From Pedobacter ginsenosidimutans (GTDB taxonomy: Bacteria; Bacteroidota; Bacteroidia; Sphingobacteriales; Sphingobacteriaceae): a stretch of DNA of 64,000 nt. The DNA is taken from NCBI RefSeq assembly GCF_001442625.1, contig NZ_LMZQ01000002.1, positions 62,001 through 126,000 on the forward strand. The letters are read 5' to 3'. Position 1 is the stretch's first letter; each line of letters opens with the position of its first letter. Shown here piece after piece: positions 16,220 through 24,871 of this stretch. Under the pieces are notes generated by a model. That model was given only the letters and a program-made list of their open reading frames with translations. It did no database searches and had not been told where the DNA came from. A program made the position numbers and the translations under genes.

Positions 16220-17516
16220 AAAAGACAAACTGTACGAGGTACAACTGCGCTCGGAAGGTGTACAGGATATTCTGTCAGAACCACCTCACTGGATGTTCCG
16301 CTGGGGGAACGTGGTTATCCTGGCCATCCTTTTAATGATTTTGCTAATGAGTTATTTCATTAAATATCCAGAGTTTGTACCCGCAACAATTGTGGTTACC
16401 TCGCAGAACCCACCAGAAAAATTACAGATCAGAACCGATTCTAAAATTGAAAAAATATTCATCAGCGATCATCAAAAGGTAAAAAAAGACGAAATATTAA
16501 TGGTTTTACAATCTACCGCAAGTTATAAAGACATTTTACAGCTTAAAAGCATTGTAGATTCCATTTCTCCCGATCAGCTGTTTTCGTTTCCGGTTGATAA
16601 AGTTTCGCGGTTCAAATTAGGTGAGCTACAGGGCGATTACAATAATTTTGCAAAGGCTTTTCAGGATGAGCAGCTGTTTGCCAGGCTTAAACCCTATGCG
16701 CCAGAAAATGTAGCAACCGCTCAAAACATTCAGACCAATAAAAGCAGGATAATTGTATTAAAAAGGCAAAAAACATTTGAAGCTTTAAAATTCGAACTGG
16801 TAAAGAAAAATTATCAGCGCGCCCAGCTGCTGTTAAACCAAAAGGTAATTTCGGCTTTGGAATTTGAAAACGAAAAAATTAAATTTTTACAGGCGCAACA
16901 GAACTTAGAAAACCTCGATATCTCTTTATCGCAAACAGATGAAGCCATTTTTAACCTCAATAAAACAAAAAGCGGTGCAACCATAAATGCAGAGAAAGAT
17001 AAAATCAATTTCGCCGCGCAAACCTTACAGCTACTAGAGCAGTTAAGGCGTTCGCTAAGGGCCTGGGAGCAAAACTACCTGGTGGTTTCTTCTACCGATG
17101 GTGTAATCAGTTTTCAGCAGTTTTGGGGCGAAAATCAATTAGTAAAACGTGGCGATCCTGTTTTATCTATTTTACCCGACCAGAAAAAGGCACTTATCGG
17201 GAGAATGTTTGTTGCTGCAACCAATTCGGGAAAAATTGCCAGGGGAGAAAAAGTTTTAATCAAACTCGACAACTACCGCTACCAGGAATATGGCATCATA
17301 GAAGGAAGGGTTCAAAACATATCTTTCACGCCCGACGAAAAAGGCAATTATTATGTAGATGTTGTGCTTCCCAAGGGCCTGAAAACTTCTTATCAGAAAA
17401 CACTTCCTTTCGATAAAGAGCTAAAGGGAAATGCCGAAATTGTAACACAGGACTTACGGTTAATTGAGCGTTTTTTTTACCAGATCAGAAAGCTTGCCAG
17501 GTACCAGTCAGAGTAG
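16209..17516 (+). CDS. HlyD-family membrane fusion protein for the RiPP exporter
   Basis: The 435-residue protein has a short cytoplasmic N-terminus, one transmembrane helix (about 33-50), a lipoyl/barrel-sandwich half (FVPATIVVTSQNPP, KIEKIFISDHQKVKKDEIL), a long coiled coil (about 165-290) and a C-terminal beta barrel (KRGDPVLSILP, GRMFVAATNSGKIARGEKVLIKL). It should connect the PCAT exporter to an outer-membrane channel. The start used is TTG at 16209, overlapping the transporter gene by 11 bp; the next in-frame ATG would remove conserved residues (LRSEGVQDILSEPPHWM). No TolC-like gene follows, so the outer-membrane exit must be encoded elsewhere. Confidence 0.92.
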   Translation: METKKDKLYEVQLRSEGVQDILSEPPHWMFRWGNVVILAILLMILLMSYFIKYPEFVPATIVVTSQNPPEKLQIRTDSKIEKIFISDHQKVKKDEILMVLQSTASYKDILQLKSIVDSISPDQLFSFPVDKVSRFKLGELQGDYNNFAKAFQDEQLFARLKPYAPENVATAQNIQTNKSRIIVLKRQKTFEALKFELVKKNYQRAQLLLNQKVISALEFENEKIKFLQAQQNLENLDISLSQTDEAIFNLNKTKSGATINAEKDKINFAAQTLQLLEQLRRSLRAWEQNYLVVSSTDGVISFQQFWGENQLVKRGDPVLSILPDQKKALIGRMFVAATNSGKIARGEKVLIKLDNYRYQEYGIIEGRVQNISFTPDEKGNYYVDVVLPKGLKTSYQKTLPFDKELKGNAEIVTQDLRLIERFFYQIRKLARYQSE

Positions 17517-17571
17517 AACAATGGTAGGATGTTAGGCAGCTGCAAAAAGCATTTGTGTAAACATTTGTTGG

Positions 17572-17723
17572 GTGAAAGAAAACCTTATCTTAGACAATAG
17601 AAAAATTAAAGATGATGAAATCTATGCAACTTATATCAAGAAATTCATCCAATAACGGATCCTAATAATTGGCAGAATAGAGTTGCTACATTTGAACAGA
17701 CATTAAGTAAAGGGAATTCATAA
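17572..17723 (+). pseudogene. Short decayed coding fragments
   Basis: Two short protein-like tracts lie in different frames. One runs from GTG 17572 (KENLILDNRKIKDDEIYATY, stop at 17653). The other (ITDPNNWQNRVATFEQTLSK) ends at 17721-17723. They may be the end of a decayed gene between the RiPP operon and the next ORF. Family unknown; each tract is under 35 residues, so chance cannot be excluded. Confidence 0.25.
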
Positions 17724-17747
17724 CTTGTATAAATAATCGATGGCCTT

Positions 17748-18209
17748 ATGAACAAAATATGGATACAAATTGACAAAATTTCTTTCTCACTCTACCACAA
17801 CGAAAAGAAAATTGGAACTTTAATTAGAGGAGATGATTGGGCTAAGCAACCCACAACTTTTAATATATATTCAGAACACTACAAAATTGAAAATCGTTCC
17901 GGGCTATTCCGTAAAAATAGTAACCTGATATCTGATGATCGCGGCGAAACGATTGTAGATATAAAACTTGGTTTTAACCAGAAATTTAAATACCAAAATC
18001 GCGAATTTCGATTGATATTTAATGATACACCGCTTTGGAAGTGGACAATAACACAAGACGACAAAATATTGACTTCCTATGAAATCAGTTTGTTGCACCC
18101 CGAAATTGGACCAAATATAGAATGCGATGAGGAAGAAGCAGAAAATTATATGTTCGACTTTATTTTAGGAAACTTGACATTGGGCAAAAGCAAGCAGGAC
18201 CTTTATTAA
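17748..18209 (+). CDS. Hypothetical protein, 153 residues
   Basis: I do not recognise this protein. It has no signal peptide or membrane segment and appears cytoplasmic. The sequence has regular beta-strand patterning (KISFSLYHNEKKIGTLIRG, FKYQNREFRLIF, LWKWTITQDDKILTSYEIS) and an acidic segment (ECDEEEAENYMFDF) near the C-terminus. Codon use and AT-richness suit the low-GC accessory stretch between the RiPP operon and the tRNA. An immunity or stress role cannot be supported. The start ATG gives a natural length and there is no in-frame extension of note. Confidence 0.6.
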   Translation: MNKIWIQIDKISFSLYHNEKKIGTLIRGDDWAKQPTTFNIYSEHYKIENRSGLFRKNSNLISDDRGETIVDIKLGFNQKFKYQNREFRLIFNDTPLWKWTITQDDKILTSYEISLLHPEIGPNIECDEEEAENYMFDFILGNLTLGKSKQDLY

Positions 18210-18286
18210 GTAAAACAATTAAAAGTACAATGGAGCGATATAGCGACAAATACTATGATCTGTTTATAATTTATTTAATTCAGCTT

Positions 18287-18394
18287 TCAGAAATTTGCAG
18301 AATTTCTCCGGTAATAGTTTAGCATTTCTTCTGCCTCATAATTTAATATTGCATCAATTTCCCGCGAAAGCTCCTCCTCTGATGGGGAATCCAT
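18287..18394 (-). CDS. Possible small acidic protein or gene remnant, 35 residues
   Basis: A minus-strand ATG opens 35 codons (MDSPSEEELSREIDAI, LNYEAEEMLNYYRRN). The composition is protein-like, with heptad-like spacing. A 29-codon plus-strand ORF overlaps its 3' end and looks less natural. Homologues are not known to me, and it may be the last trace of a decayed gene. The surrounding gap 18210-18725 holds otherwise only a hairpin at 18501-18531. Confidence 0.25.
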   Translation of the reverse strand: MDSPSEEELSREIDAILNYEAEEMLNYYRRNSANF

Positions 18395-18500
18395 GAAATT
18401 ATTCCCTGTAATACCAGCTTACAGGAGCATTTACTTTACCTTAAGCAACCATGACAACGAAAAATCGGTTGTCGAAACACACTAATATGAATATCAACAA

Positions 18501-18531
18501 AAACGGCCTTTCTATTGCAGAAAAGCCGTTT
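18501..18531 (-). terminator. Terminator-like hairpin
   Basis: AAACGGC (18501-18507) pairs with GCCGTTT (18525-18531), extended by TTTCT/AGAAA inside. On the minus strand it is followed by five T residues. There is no obvious minus-strand gene just upstream, so it may be a relic or may end a transcript through the tRNA. Confidence 0.5.
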
Positions 18532-18725
18532 AATGCGGAGATTTACCTCTCCAAGTGGTCTCAAAGACACCGATTTCAAACTATTTTTTGGAAGATTTAC
18601 TGCTAATTATTGATATTCTAGGGCTTGAAGAGCGATTTTGAATATCTTGACGAGACAGATTTCAAACTTTTTTATAACTTAAATTATTAAATCTTAAATT
18701 CGATTATTTTTAAATACAGACTCTC

Positions 18726-19121
18726 TTGTATATAAGATTCATCACTCAATTCATTAATGAAAAAGGACAGAATAAGACTGGTCTATTCCAAGCAATGGGC
18801 TTCATTCGTGATCATCCATTAACAGATGATGAGGACGAGTCGAAACTTAAGGATTTAACATCGTGGTTTGAAGAAAATCTTGACGCCCCCAAATGGTTTG
18901 CAAATCCTGTTGGAAGGAGGCACGAAACTAAATCATTGTCATGGTTTAAAGACACGGCAAAGGAACACATCTTAAAAGTAAATGAATTGATAGAGATTTT
19001 AGAAAAATATGATTTAATCATAGAAAGGGTCACAAGCAAAGATCTCGGTCACAAGGTTTATGAAGACGAATTTCAGGTTTCGGCAGAGCCACTAAAATCA
19101 CATCGAAAGAGAGTAATATAA
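18726..19121 (+). CDS. Conserved hypothetical protein, 131 residues
   Basis: The predicted protein (RFITQFINEKGQNKTGLFQA, LTSWFEENLDAPKWF, WFKDTAKEHILKVNELIEIL, VYEDEFQVSAEPL) resembles a small cytoplasmic family I associate with Bacteroidetes but whose function I do not know. It has no signal or membrane segment and is mixed alpha/beta. The start is uncertain: the frame opens at TTG 18726 and there is no in-frame ATG near it. MYIRFITQF is the likely N-terminus. An intrinsic terminator begins inside the stop codon region. It lies next to a tRNA gene. Confidence 0.65.
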   Translation: MYIRFITQFINEKGQNKTGLFQAMGFIRDHPLTDDEDESKLKDLTSWFEENLDAPKWFANPVGRRHETKSLSWFKDTAKEHILKVNELIEILEKYDLIIERVTSKDLGHKVYEDEFQVSAEPLKSHRKRVI

Positions 19122-19149
19122 AAGGAGAAGCGTAAACTTCTCCTTTTAT
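19118..19149 (+). terminator. Intrinsic terminator
   Basis: ATAAAAGGAGAAG and CTTCTCCTTTTAT form a perfect 13-bp stem around a 6-base loop and overlap the stop of the 131-residue gene. It is symmetrical, so it may also stop minus-strand transcription of the adjacent tRNA, whose 3' end is at 19151. Confidence 0.85.
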
Positions 19150-19150
19150 G

Positions 19151-19222
19151 TGGTCCCGACGAGAATCGAACTCATATCTAAAGTTTAGGAAACTTCTATT
19201 CTATCCGTTGAACTACGGGACC
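19151..19222 (-). tRNA. tRNA-Arg (anticodon CCT)
   Basis: The minus strand folds into a full cloverleaf. The acceptor is GGTCCCG/CGGGACC with discriminator A, the D-loop is AACGGATA, and the anticodon stem GAAGT/ACTTT closes a TTCCTAA loop giving anticodon CCT. The T-loop is GTTCGATTC. The 3' CCA is not encoded. It is 72 nt long. Confidence 0.93.
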
Positions 19223-19396
19223 ATTTGTTGCGCAAATATAACAAAAGTTTTGTCGCAAGAGAATTCATTTTAACAAGCATTTATCTAAGGGAATTGTATT
19301 AAAAACATAAATTATAAAAAACTCCTTTAGGCTTATGGCATAGGGATAAGCCATTTGATATTAATCAAACGGCTTTATATTTTAATGCAGCAAACA

Positions 19397-21505
19397 CTAT
19401 CTAATTACACTGCCCTCTTGGAACTTTTCTACAGGTGCCACAAAAGTGAGCTTGCCTTCGGCGTTTTCGGCCATCAGGATCATTCCCTGCGATAAAATCC
19501 CTTTGATTTCGCGTGGGGCAAGGTTTACGATCATACTTACCTGTTTACCAACAATATCTTCTGGTTTATAATATTCGGCGATACCAGAAACCACTGTTCT
19601 TTCATCAATACCGGTATTTACCGTTAATTTTAACAGTTTTTTTGTTTTCTCTACCTTTTCGGCAGCAACAATGGTGGCTACACGGATATCCATTGCCGAG
19701 AAATCGTCAAACTGGATATTTTCTTTTGCCGGAACAGCAACGACATTACTGGCTGCGTTACTGGCCTTGCTTTGGTTTAGTTTCTCAATCTGGAAATCGA
19801 TCTCTGCGTCTTCAATTTTATCAAACAAAAGCACAGCTTCGCCAATTTCGTGGCCACGTTTTAACAGGCTCACCGTACCTGCATCATCCCAATCATGCCC
19901 GCCATTTTGAAGCATTTTCATTAACTTTTCTGCTGTAAATGGTAAGAAAGGTTCAATCAGGATCTGGATATTGGCAGCGATTTGAAGCGCAACATTCAAT
20001 ATTGTTCTTACACGGTCTTCATCGGTTTTAATCAATTTCCACGGCTCGGTTTCGGCCAGGTATTTATTTCCTAAACGGGCAACATTCATTACTTCTGATA
20101 AGGCCTCTCTAAAACGGTAATTCTCGATAGATGCAGAGATTTTAGCAGGGTACCCGGCTAGTTCATCAATAACAGCCTGGTCTACATCAGTAATTTCCAT
20201 GCAGGTAGGCACTGAACCACCAAAGTATTTATGCGTAAGTACCACAACCCTGTTTACAAAGTTACCCAGGATGGCCACCAATTCATTATTGTTTCTCGCC
20301 TGAAAATCTTTCCAGGTAAAATCGTTATCCTTGGTCTCAGGAGCGGTTGCGGTTAATACATAACGCAATACATCTTGTTTTCCTTCAAACTCTCTTAAAT
20401 ATTCGTTCAGCCAAACTGCCCAGTTCTTAGAAGTTGATATTTTTTGTCCTTCTAAGTTTAAAAATTCGTTTGCCGGCACATTATCGGCCAGGGTATATTC
20501 GCCATGCGCCATTAACATTGCAGGGAAAATAATGCAGTGGAAAACGATGTTATCTTTACCGATAAAGTGGACGAGTTTGGTTTCGTCGCTTTTCCAGTAT
20601 TCTTCCCAACCACATTTATCGTTTTCGTAACTGCTGATATAGTACTCTTCAGCTTTAGGGTTCCACACATCAAGCTTGGCATAATTGCACAGCTCTTTGG
20701 TTGCAGAAATATATCCAATAGGCGCATCGAACCACACATAAAGCACTTTACCTTCGGCATCGCGAAGCGGAACACGAACGCCCCAATCTAAATCTCTGGT
20801 CATGGCCCTTGGCTGTAAACCTGCATTTAACCAGCTTTGGCATTGGCCGTACACATTTGGGCGCCATTCTTTATGGCTTTCGATATAAGTACGTAAGCGG
20901 TCTTCGTATTTATCTAGCGGCAGAAACCAGTTTTTAGTTTCCTTTAAAATTGGTTTATCGCCTGATAAGGTCGATTTTGGATTGATTAAATCGGTCGCAT
21001 TAAGTGTAGAGCCACAGTTTTCGCACTGATCGCCATAAGCATTTTCGTTACCACATTTAGGGCAGGTACCGGTAATGTAACGATCGGCTAAAAATTGTTT
21101 CGCAGTGGCATCGTAATATTGCTCGGTAATCTCTTCGGTAAAAACGCCTTTATCGTAAAGGGTTTCGAAGAAATCGGCAGCGGTTTGGTGATGGGTAAGT
21201 GATGAGGTACGGTGATAGATATCGAAAGATACGCCGAATTCTTTAAAAGAATCGCCAATAATCTTATGGTACTTATCTACCACTTCCTGAGGCGTAATCC
21301 CTTCTCTTTTGGCTTTTAAAGTAATGGGTACACCATTTTCGTCAGATCCACAGATGAACTTTACATCGCGTTTATTCGACCTTAAATAACGGGCATAAAT
21401 ATCTGCAGGGATGTAAACACCGGCCAGGTGCCCAATATGAACGGGTCCATTGGTATATGGAAGCGCTGCAGTTACGGTATATCTTTTTATTTTACTATTA
21501 TCCAA
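19397..21505 (-). CDS. metG: Methionyl-tRNA synthetase
   Basis: The class I synthetase charges tRNA-Met in the cytoplasm. With the start set at TTG 21505 ([19 protein letters not shown]) the protein has 702 residues. It shows the HIGH motif (HIGH, 23-26), the zinc knuckle [18 protein letters not shown], a KMSKS variant (KISTS in [11 protein letters not shown]), the anticodon-binding helical domain and a C-terminal tRNA-binding OB domain ([17 protein letters not shown]) used for dimerisation. A longer frame up to 21637 would run through the start of the divergent S66 gene and adds a non-homologous leader, so I reject it. The two start codons are about 40 bp apart. Confidence 0.97.
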   Translation of the reverse strand: MDNSKIKRYTVTAALPYTNGPVHIGHLAGVYIPADIYARYLRSNKRDVKFICGSDENGVPITLKAKREGITPQEVVDKYHKIIGDSFKEFGVSFDIYHRTSSLTHHQTAADFFETLYDKGVFTEEITEQYYDATAKQFLADRYITGTCPKCGNENAYGDQCENCGSTLNATDLINPKSTLSGDKPILKETKNWFLPLDKYEDRLRTYIESHKEWRPNVYGQCQSWLNAGLQPRAMTRDLDWGVRVPLRDAEGKVLYVWFDAPIGYISATKELCNYAKLDVWNPKAEEYYISSYENDKCGWEEYWKSDETKLVHFIGKDNIVFHCIIFPAMLMAHGEYTLADNVPANEFLNLEGQKISTSKNWAVWLNEYLREFEGKQDVLRYVLTATAPETKDNDFTWKDFQARNNNELVAILGNFVNRVVVLTHKYFGGSVPTCMEITDVDQAVIDELAGYPAKISASIENYRFREALSEVMNVARLGNKYLAETEPWKLIKTDEDRVRTILNVALQIAANIQILIEPFLPFTAEKLMKMLQNGGHDWDDAGTVSLLKRGHEIGEAVLLFDKIEDAEIDFQIEKLNQSKASNAASNVVAVPAKENIQFDDFSAMDIRVATIVAAEKVEKTKKLLKLTVNTGIDERTVVSGIAEYYKPEDIVGKQVSMIVNLAPREIKGILSQGMILMAENAEGKLTFVAPVEKFQEGSVIR

Positions 21506-21545
21506 AACAATTTTTATTAATTTGGCAAAGATAAGTGTTTTGAAG

Positions 21546-22445
21546 ATGATTAAGCAGCCCCCGTATTTAAAAAAAGGAGATAAGATTGCCCTGGTATGTC
21601 CGGCAAAGAAATTACCCAAACCTATAGACCATGCCATAGCGCGATTAGAAAGCTGGGGTTTGGAGGTTATTGTTGGCGAAAGTGTATACGCCAGTCACCA
21701 CCAGTTTGCAGGAACTGATGCTTTAAGAGCCAAAGACATTCAGTATTTTTTAGATGATCCATCTATAAAAGCCATTATTTCGGGCCGTGGCGGTTATGGT
21801 ACCATCAGGATTATTGATGACCTGGACTTTACAGAATTTAACAAGAGCCCTAAATGGTTTGTAGGTTTCAGTGATATTACCGTACTATTGTCGCACCTTA
21901 TTGCGCAATGTAATACCCAGTGCATGCATGCGCAAATGCCCTACACTTTTGATGAATCTACCACAGAAGCTTTGATTTCTTTACAACAGGCTTTATTTGG
22001 CGAAAAACAGACCTATTCTTACCAGAGCGCCTTTAAAAATAGGGCAGGAGAGGCGACCGGGGTTTTGATTGGTGGCAATTTAACTTTGCTCACCATGGTA
22101 CAGGGCTCGGTTTCGGAAATGGATTTTACCGATAAAATTCTCTTTTTGGAAGATGTTGGCGAACAGGAATACGGTATAGACCGCATGTTGCGTATGCTGA
22201 AAAGAACGGGTAAGCTAAAAGCCTTAAAGGGTTTGGTTATTGGTGCCTTTAATGAAATTGAAGAAGAAAAGATTTCTTTTGGGCAAACGGCTGATGAGGT
22301 AATTTGGGATATTGTTAAGGAGTATGATTTTCCGGTTTGCTTTAATTTCCCAACGGGACATATCGATAACAACCTCAGTATGGTTTTAGGAGCTGAGGTG
22401 AACTTAAAAATAGAAACAAATAACGTTCAATTTAAATATTTATAG
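21546..22445 (+). CDS. S66-family LD-carboxypeptidase
   Basis: This 299-residue protein matches the peptidase family S66 (LdcA/MccF). It has an N-terminal Rossmann-like region ([12 protein letters not shown]), GRGGYG at 80-85, the catalytic Ser109 in VGFSDIT, a Glu segment ([16 protein letters not shown]) and the catalytic His in PTGHIDNN. The usual role is to remove D-Ala from the tetrapeptide stem of recycled murein in the cytoplasm. MccF-like detoxification of peptides is the alternative. The ATG at 21546 gives the normal family N-terminus. The next gene (DoxX) starts 1 bp after the stop, so they form an operon. Confidence 0.9.
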   Translation: MIKQPPYLKKGDKIALVCPAKKLPKPIDHAIARLESWGLEVIVGESVYASHHQFAGTDALRAKDIQYFLDDPSIKAIISGRGGYGTIRIIDDLDFTEFNKSPKWFVGFSDITVLLSHLIAQCNTQCMHAQMPYTFDESTTEALISLQQALFGEKQTYSYQSAFKNRAGEATGVLIGGNLTLLTMVQGSVSEMDFTDKILFLEDVGEQEYGIDRMLRMLKRTGKLKALKGLVIGAFNEIEEEKISFGQTADEVIWDIVKEYDFPVCFNFPTGHIDNNLSMVLGAEVNLKIETNNVQFKYL

Positions 22446-22446
22446 G

Positions 22447-22854
22447 ATGGCAATTTTAGATAATTTAGGAAAATACCGCAATACAGGTTTGTTGCTGCTA
22501 CGCATTGGTTTAGGCGCAATGTTTATTATTCATGGTTTCCCGAAACTTGCAGGTGGCCCAAACGGCTGGACTGGTTTAGGGGGAAGTATGAAAGTGATAG
22601 GCATAGACTTTTTACCTATATTTTGGGGTTTTATGGCAGCTGCTACCGAAACCTTTGGTGGTTTCTTGCTAATTGTGGGTTTGTTTTTCCGTCCGGCGCT
22701 AATTTTATTAATCTTTACGATGATTATAGCAGCGCTGGTTCATTTTGGTAAAGGAGATGGATTAGGCGGTGCCAGTCATGCAATAGAATTGGGTATTGTA
22801 TTTTTCGGACTGATTTTTATTGGCCCGGGTAAGTATAGTGTGGATAAGAAATAA
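22447..22854 (+). CDS. DoxX-family membrane protein
   Basis: The 135-residue protein has four hydrophobic helices and the DoxX pattern (LLLRIGLGAMFIIHGFPKL near the N-terminus, FWGFMAAATETFGGFLLIVG, then AALVHFGKGDG). DoxX proteins are inner-membrane proteins linked to redox or thiosulfate/quinone chemistry in some species; the role here is not known. It is coupled to the S66 gene and ends at a strong bidirectional terminator. Confidence 0.88.
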   Translation: MAILDNLGKYRNTGLLLLRIGLGAMFIIHGFPKLAGGPNGWTGLGGSMKVIGIDFLPIFWGFMAAATETFGGFLLIVGLFFRPALILLIFTMIIAALVHFGKGDGLGGASHAIELGIVFFGLIFIGPGKYSVDKK

Positions 22855-22873
22855 GTTTAAATTCCTTCAATTT

Positions 22874-22913
22874 AAAAAGGAAGGCCTGGAAAATTTCCAG
22901 GCCTTCCTTTTTT
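22874..22913. terminator. Bidirectional intrinsic terminator
   Basis: AAAAAGGAAGGCCTGGAAA and its exact inverse complement form a stem of about 19 bp with flanking A and T runs. It sits between the convergent DoxX gene and the SusCD operon's last gene and should serve both strands. Confidence 0.92.
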
Positions 22914-22919
22914 AACAAA

Positions 22920-23369
22920 TTATCCGGTAATGTTGATGGTAAAAAAGCGTTTTACTGTCTGTCCATTCCCGAGGGTGGCTGTAACCGTTAACACAACCGC
23001 ACCACTTGTACCAGAAGTTGGGAGTGGAGCATCAGCTGCACCCCTTAAATCCTTAACTAATTTGGTAAAAGTATAAGTACCACCGCTTACTGTTGCTGTA
23101 CCCAGGTTGTTGATAACTGTACCTGTTGGCGTGGTAAACAAAAGTGTTTTTACATCTCCACTATAGGTAATTACAATATTTACAGTCCCTGTTCCTTTTG
23201 TGGTAGGAGTAGCACTAGCATAACTTGAATAGGTACCCGATACCGTATTTAAGTTACCATCAAAAGTAATGGTAGAGGTTGTATCAAGTGTTTCAGGTTG
23301 CTTTGGGTCTTTTTTGCATGAGGCCAAGCCTAAAATTGATGCAAATAATATGATTAAAATTCTTTTCAT
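22920..23369 (-). CDS. Small lipoprotein of SusCD operon 1
   Basis: The 149-residue protein has a signal with lipobox (GLASC, Cys18) followed by KKDPKQPET, then a Ser/Thr/Gly-rich beta-sandwich-like sequence (ITFDGNLNTVSGTYSSY, AVVLTVTATLGNGQTV). It is predicted to be a surface-exposed or periplasmic lipoprotein. It lies 8 bp after the SusD gene and is the last gene of the operon. It probably assists ligand binding, as other third genes of such operons do. The ligand and exact family are not recognised. Confidence 0.7.
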   Translation of the reverse strand: MKRILIILFASILGLASCKKDPKQPETLDTTSTITFDGNLNTVSGTYSSYASATPTTKGTGTVNIVITYSGDVKTLLFTTPTGTVINNLGTATVSGGTYTFTKLVKDLRGAADAPLPTSGTSGAVVLTVTATLGNGQTVKRFFTINITG

Positions 23370-23377
23370 AGTTATAA

Positions 23378-24853
23378 TTATTTATCCCAAAATACAGATT
23401 TTACAAATACTGAAGGTCGGGCCGGTGTGTTAGGGTTGTAGCTTCTTTCGTTGAATGAGTATGGTAATATACGCGGGATGGCTGTTGCAGGAGATACTGG
23501 CGATAGTGCAGGAAATCCTGTTCTTCTCCAGTCTGTCCAAGGCTCTATGGCAACCCCAAAGTTGGATACAAATTTTTCTTCGATAATTTTTTGCAGGGCA
23601 TTACCTGTTGCCAAAGTTCCATTTGTTGAAGCCAGATAAGTAGTTAAACCAGCGGTTACAGCCGCAGCCTCTGTGGCGTCTGAAAACTCAACTGCACTTG
23701 CAAATGAAGCGGTTATACCAGCTTTATAATAAGTATCTGCAGTAAGTAAATTATTTCCTCCGTTTGTTCTGGCAAAATATTCAGCTAAAATCTGATTTTG
23801 CTCAGCAAAAGTTAACATTCTTATTGGTGCCTCACCAGAATATGCCCCTGCTGAAAGTTTCCCTCTAAGATAAGTGCTCATGCGCGAAAAAGCAGTACTT
23901 ACCACTACATCACCATTGCCATTCGTGGCGCCAACATATGCAGTTCCCAGTAAGGTGAAAAATGAATTTCTTCTACTATCGCTCTTGGCATTCATGATAT
24001 CAACCAATGTTTTACTTGGAAAAAACTGGTTTGGTCTTGAGCCTTCAAATTGGTGAATAGGGTTGGTTTGATTGGCAGAAGTTAAAAAGCGCATTTGAAA
24101 ATTGTCGGTATTTGCCCTTAACAGTTTATTGGCAGCCAATATAGCGGTTATGCCTGTTTTAGCTTTTGTTGCATCTGCGGCTGTTCCATTGGTAGAAAAG
24201 TAGTGGATATACATTCTTAATTTTAAAGCATTTCCAAAACGTTCCCATTTATCCATGTCACCACCATAAAACAAATCATCAGTAGTTGGTGCCAACAAAG
24301 ATGCTTTTTTAATATCAGCAATACCTTCATCAATTAAACCAAACAGATTATCATATATGGCTGAAGATCCATCAAACTTGGGTTTTAAATTCGCTTCATA
24401 ACCAATGGCTTCTGAATATGGAAGATCTCCAAATGCATCAACATGGGTTTGATAAACATAAGCTTTTACCAACTCTGCAACACCTGCATATTTTGGGCTT
24501 GTTGCTTTGGTTTTTTCGATCACTTTCTGTAAATCAGCTAAAGTACCTGCAAAAGTAGCTTCCCAGGTATTATTGATATCACCTTCACCAACAGCATATT
24601 TATCATATTGCGTTGGTTGGGCTGCACCACCTCCCTGCGCAGCAAACTGCTGTACCCATAAGGCAGTAAAACGATGTATATCGGAGCCCATTGTAAACCC
24701 CAGCCTACCCTGCGCAGCTGGCAAAACCAAACTGGCATCGGGATCTTTTAATCGTGTAGGATCATCATTAATGTCTACAAATTTCTTGCACGAGCTCAGT
24801 CCTGTCATGGCTAATGCCAATCCAAAAACTATTTTCTTTATATTAATTTTCAT
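23378..24853 (-). CDS. SusD-like outer-membrane nutrient-binding lipoprotein (SusD_2 type)
   Basis: The 491-residue protein has a lipobox (GLSSCKKF, Cys22). It has the SusD/RagB-2 pattern: FVDINDDPTRLKDPDASLVLPAAQ, then TPR-like helices (VAELVKAYVYQTHVDAFGDLPYSEA) and the C-terminal WTDWRRTGFP and SFNERSYNPNTPARP segments. It caps the SusC barrel and binds the substrate at the cell surface. The next gene upstream is its SusC partner (18 bp). Substrate unknown: no glycosidase or sulfatase accompanies it, so peptide or glycan cannot be decided. Confidence 0.92.
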   Translation of the reverse strand: MKINIKKIVFGLALAMTGLSSCKKFVDINDDPTRLKDPDASLVLPAAQGRLGFTMGSDIHRFTALWVQQFAAQGGGAAQPTQYDKYAVGEGDINNTWEATFAGTLADLQKVIEKTKATSPKYAGVAELVKAYVYQTHVDAFGDLPYSEAIGYEANLKPKFDGSSAIYDNLFGLIDEGIADIKKASLLAPTTDDLFYGGDMDKWERFGNALKLRMYIHYFSTNGTAADATKAKTGITAILAANKLLRANTDNFQMRFLTSANQTNPIHQFEGSRPNQFFPSKTLVDIMNAKSDSRRNSFFTLLGTAYVGATNGNGDVVVSTAFSRMSTYLRGKLSAGAYSGEAPIRMLTFAEQNQILAEYFARTNGGNNLLTADTYYKAGITASFASAVEFSDATEAAAVTAGLTTYLASTNGTLATGNALQKIIEEKFVSNFGVAIEPWTDWRRTGFPALSPVSPATAIPRILPYSFNERSYNPNTPARPSVFVKSVFWDK

Positions 24854-24871
24854 ATTTAAACTCTCCTAATA

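Noticed and set aside
19513..19938. 141-codon ORF antisense to metG
   Set aside because: The metG frame covers it with known domains; the antisense translation has only Arg/Leu/Gln-rich low-value sequence.
21506..21637. 44-codon N-terminal extension of metG
   Set aside because: It overlaps the start of the S66 gene and adds residues before the natural start near the HIGH motif that do not look like synthetase sequence.
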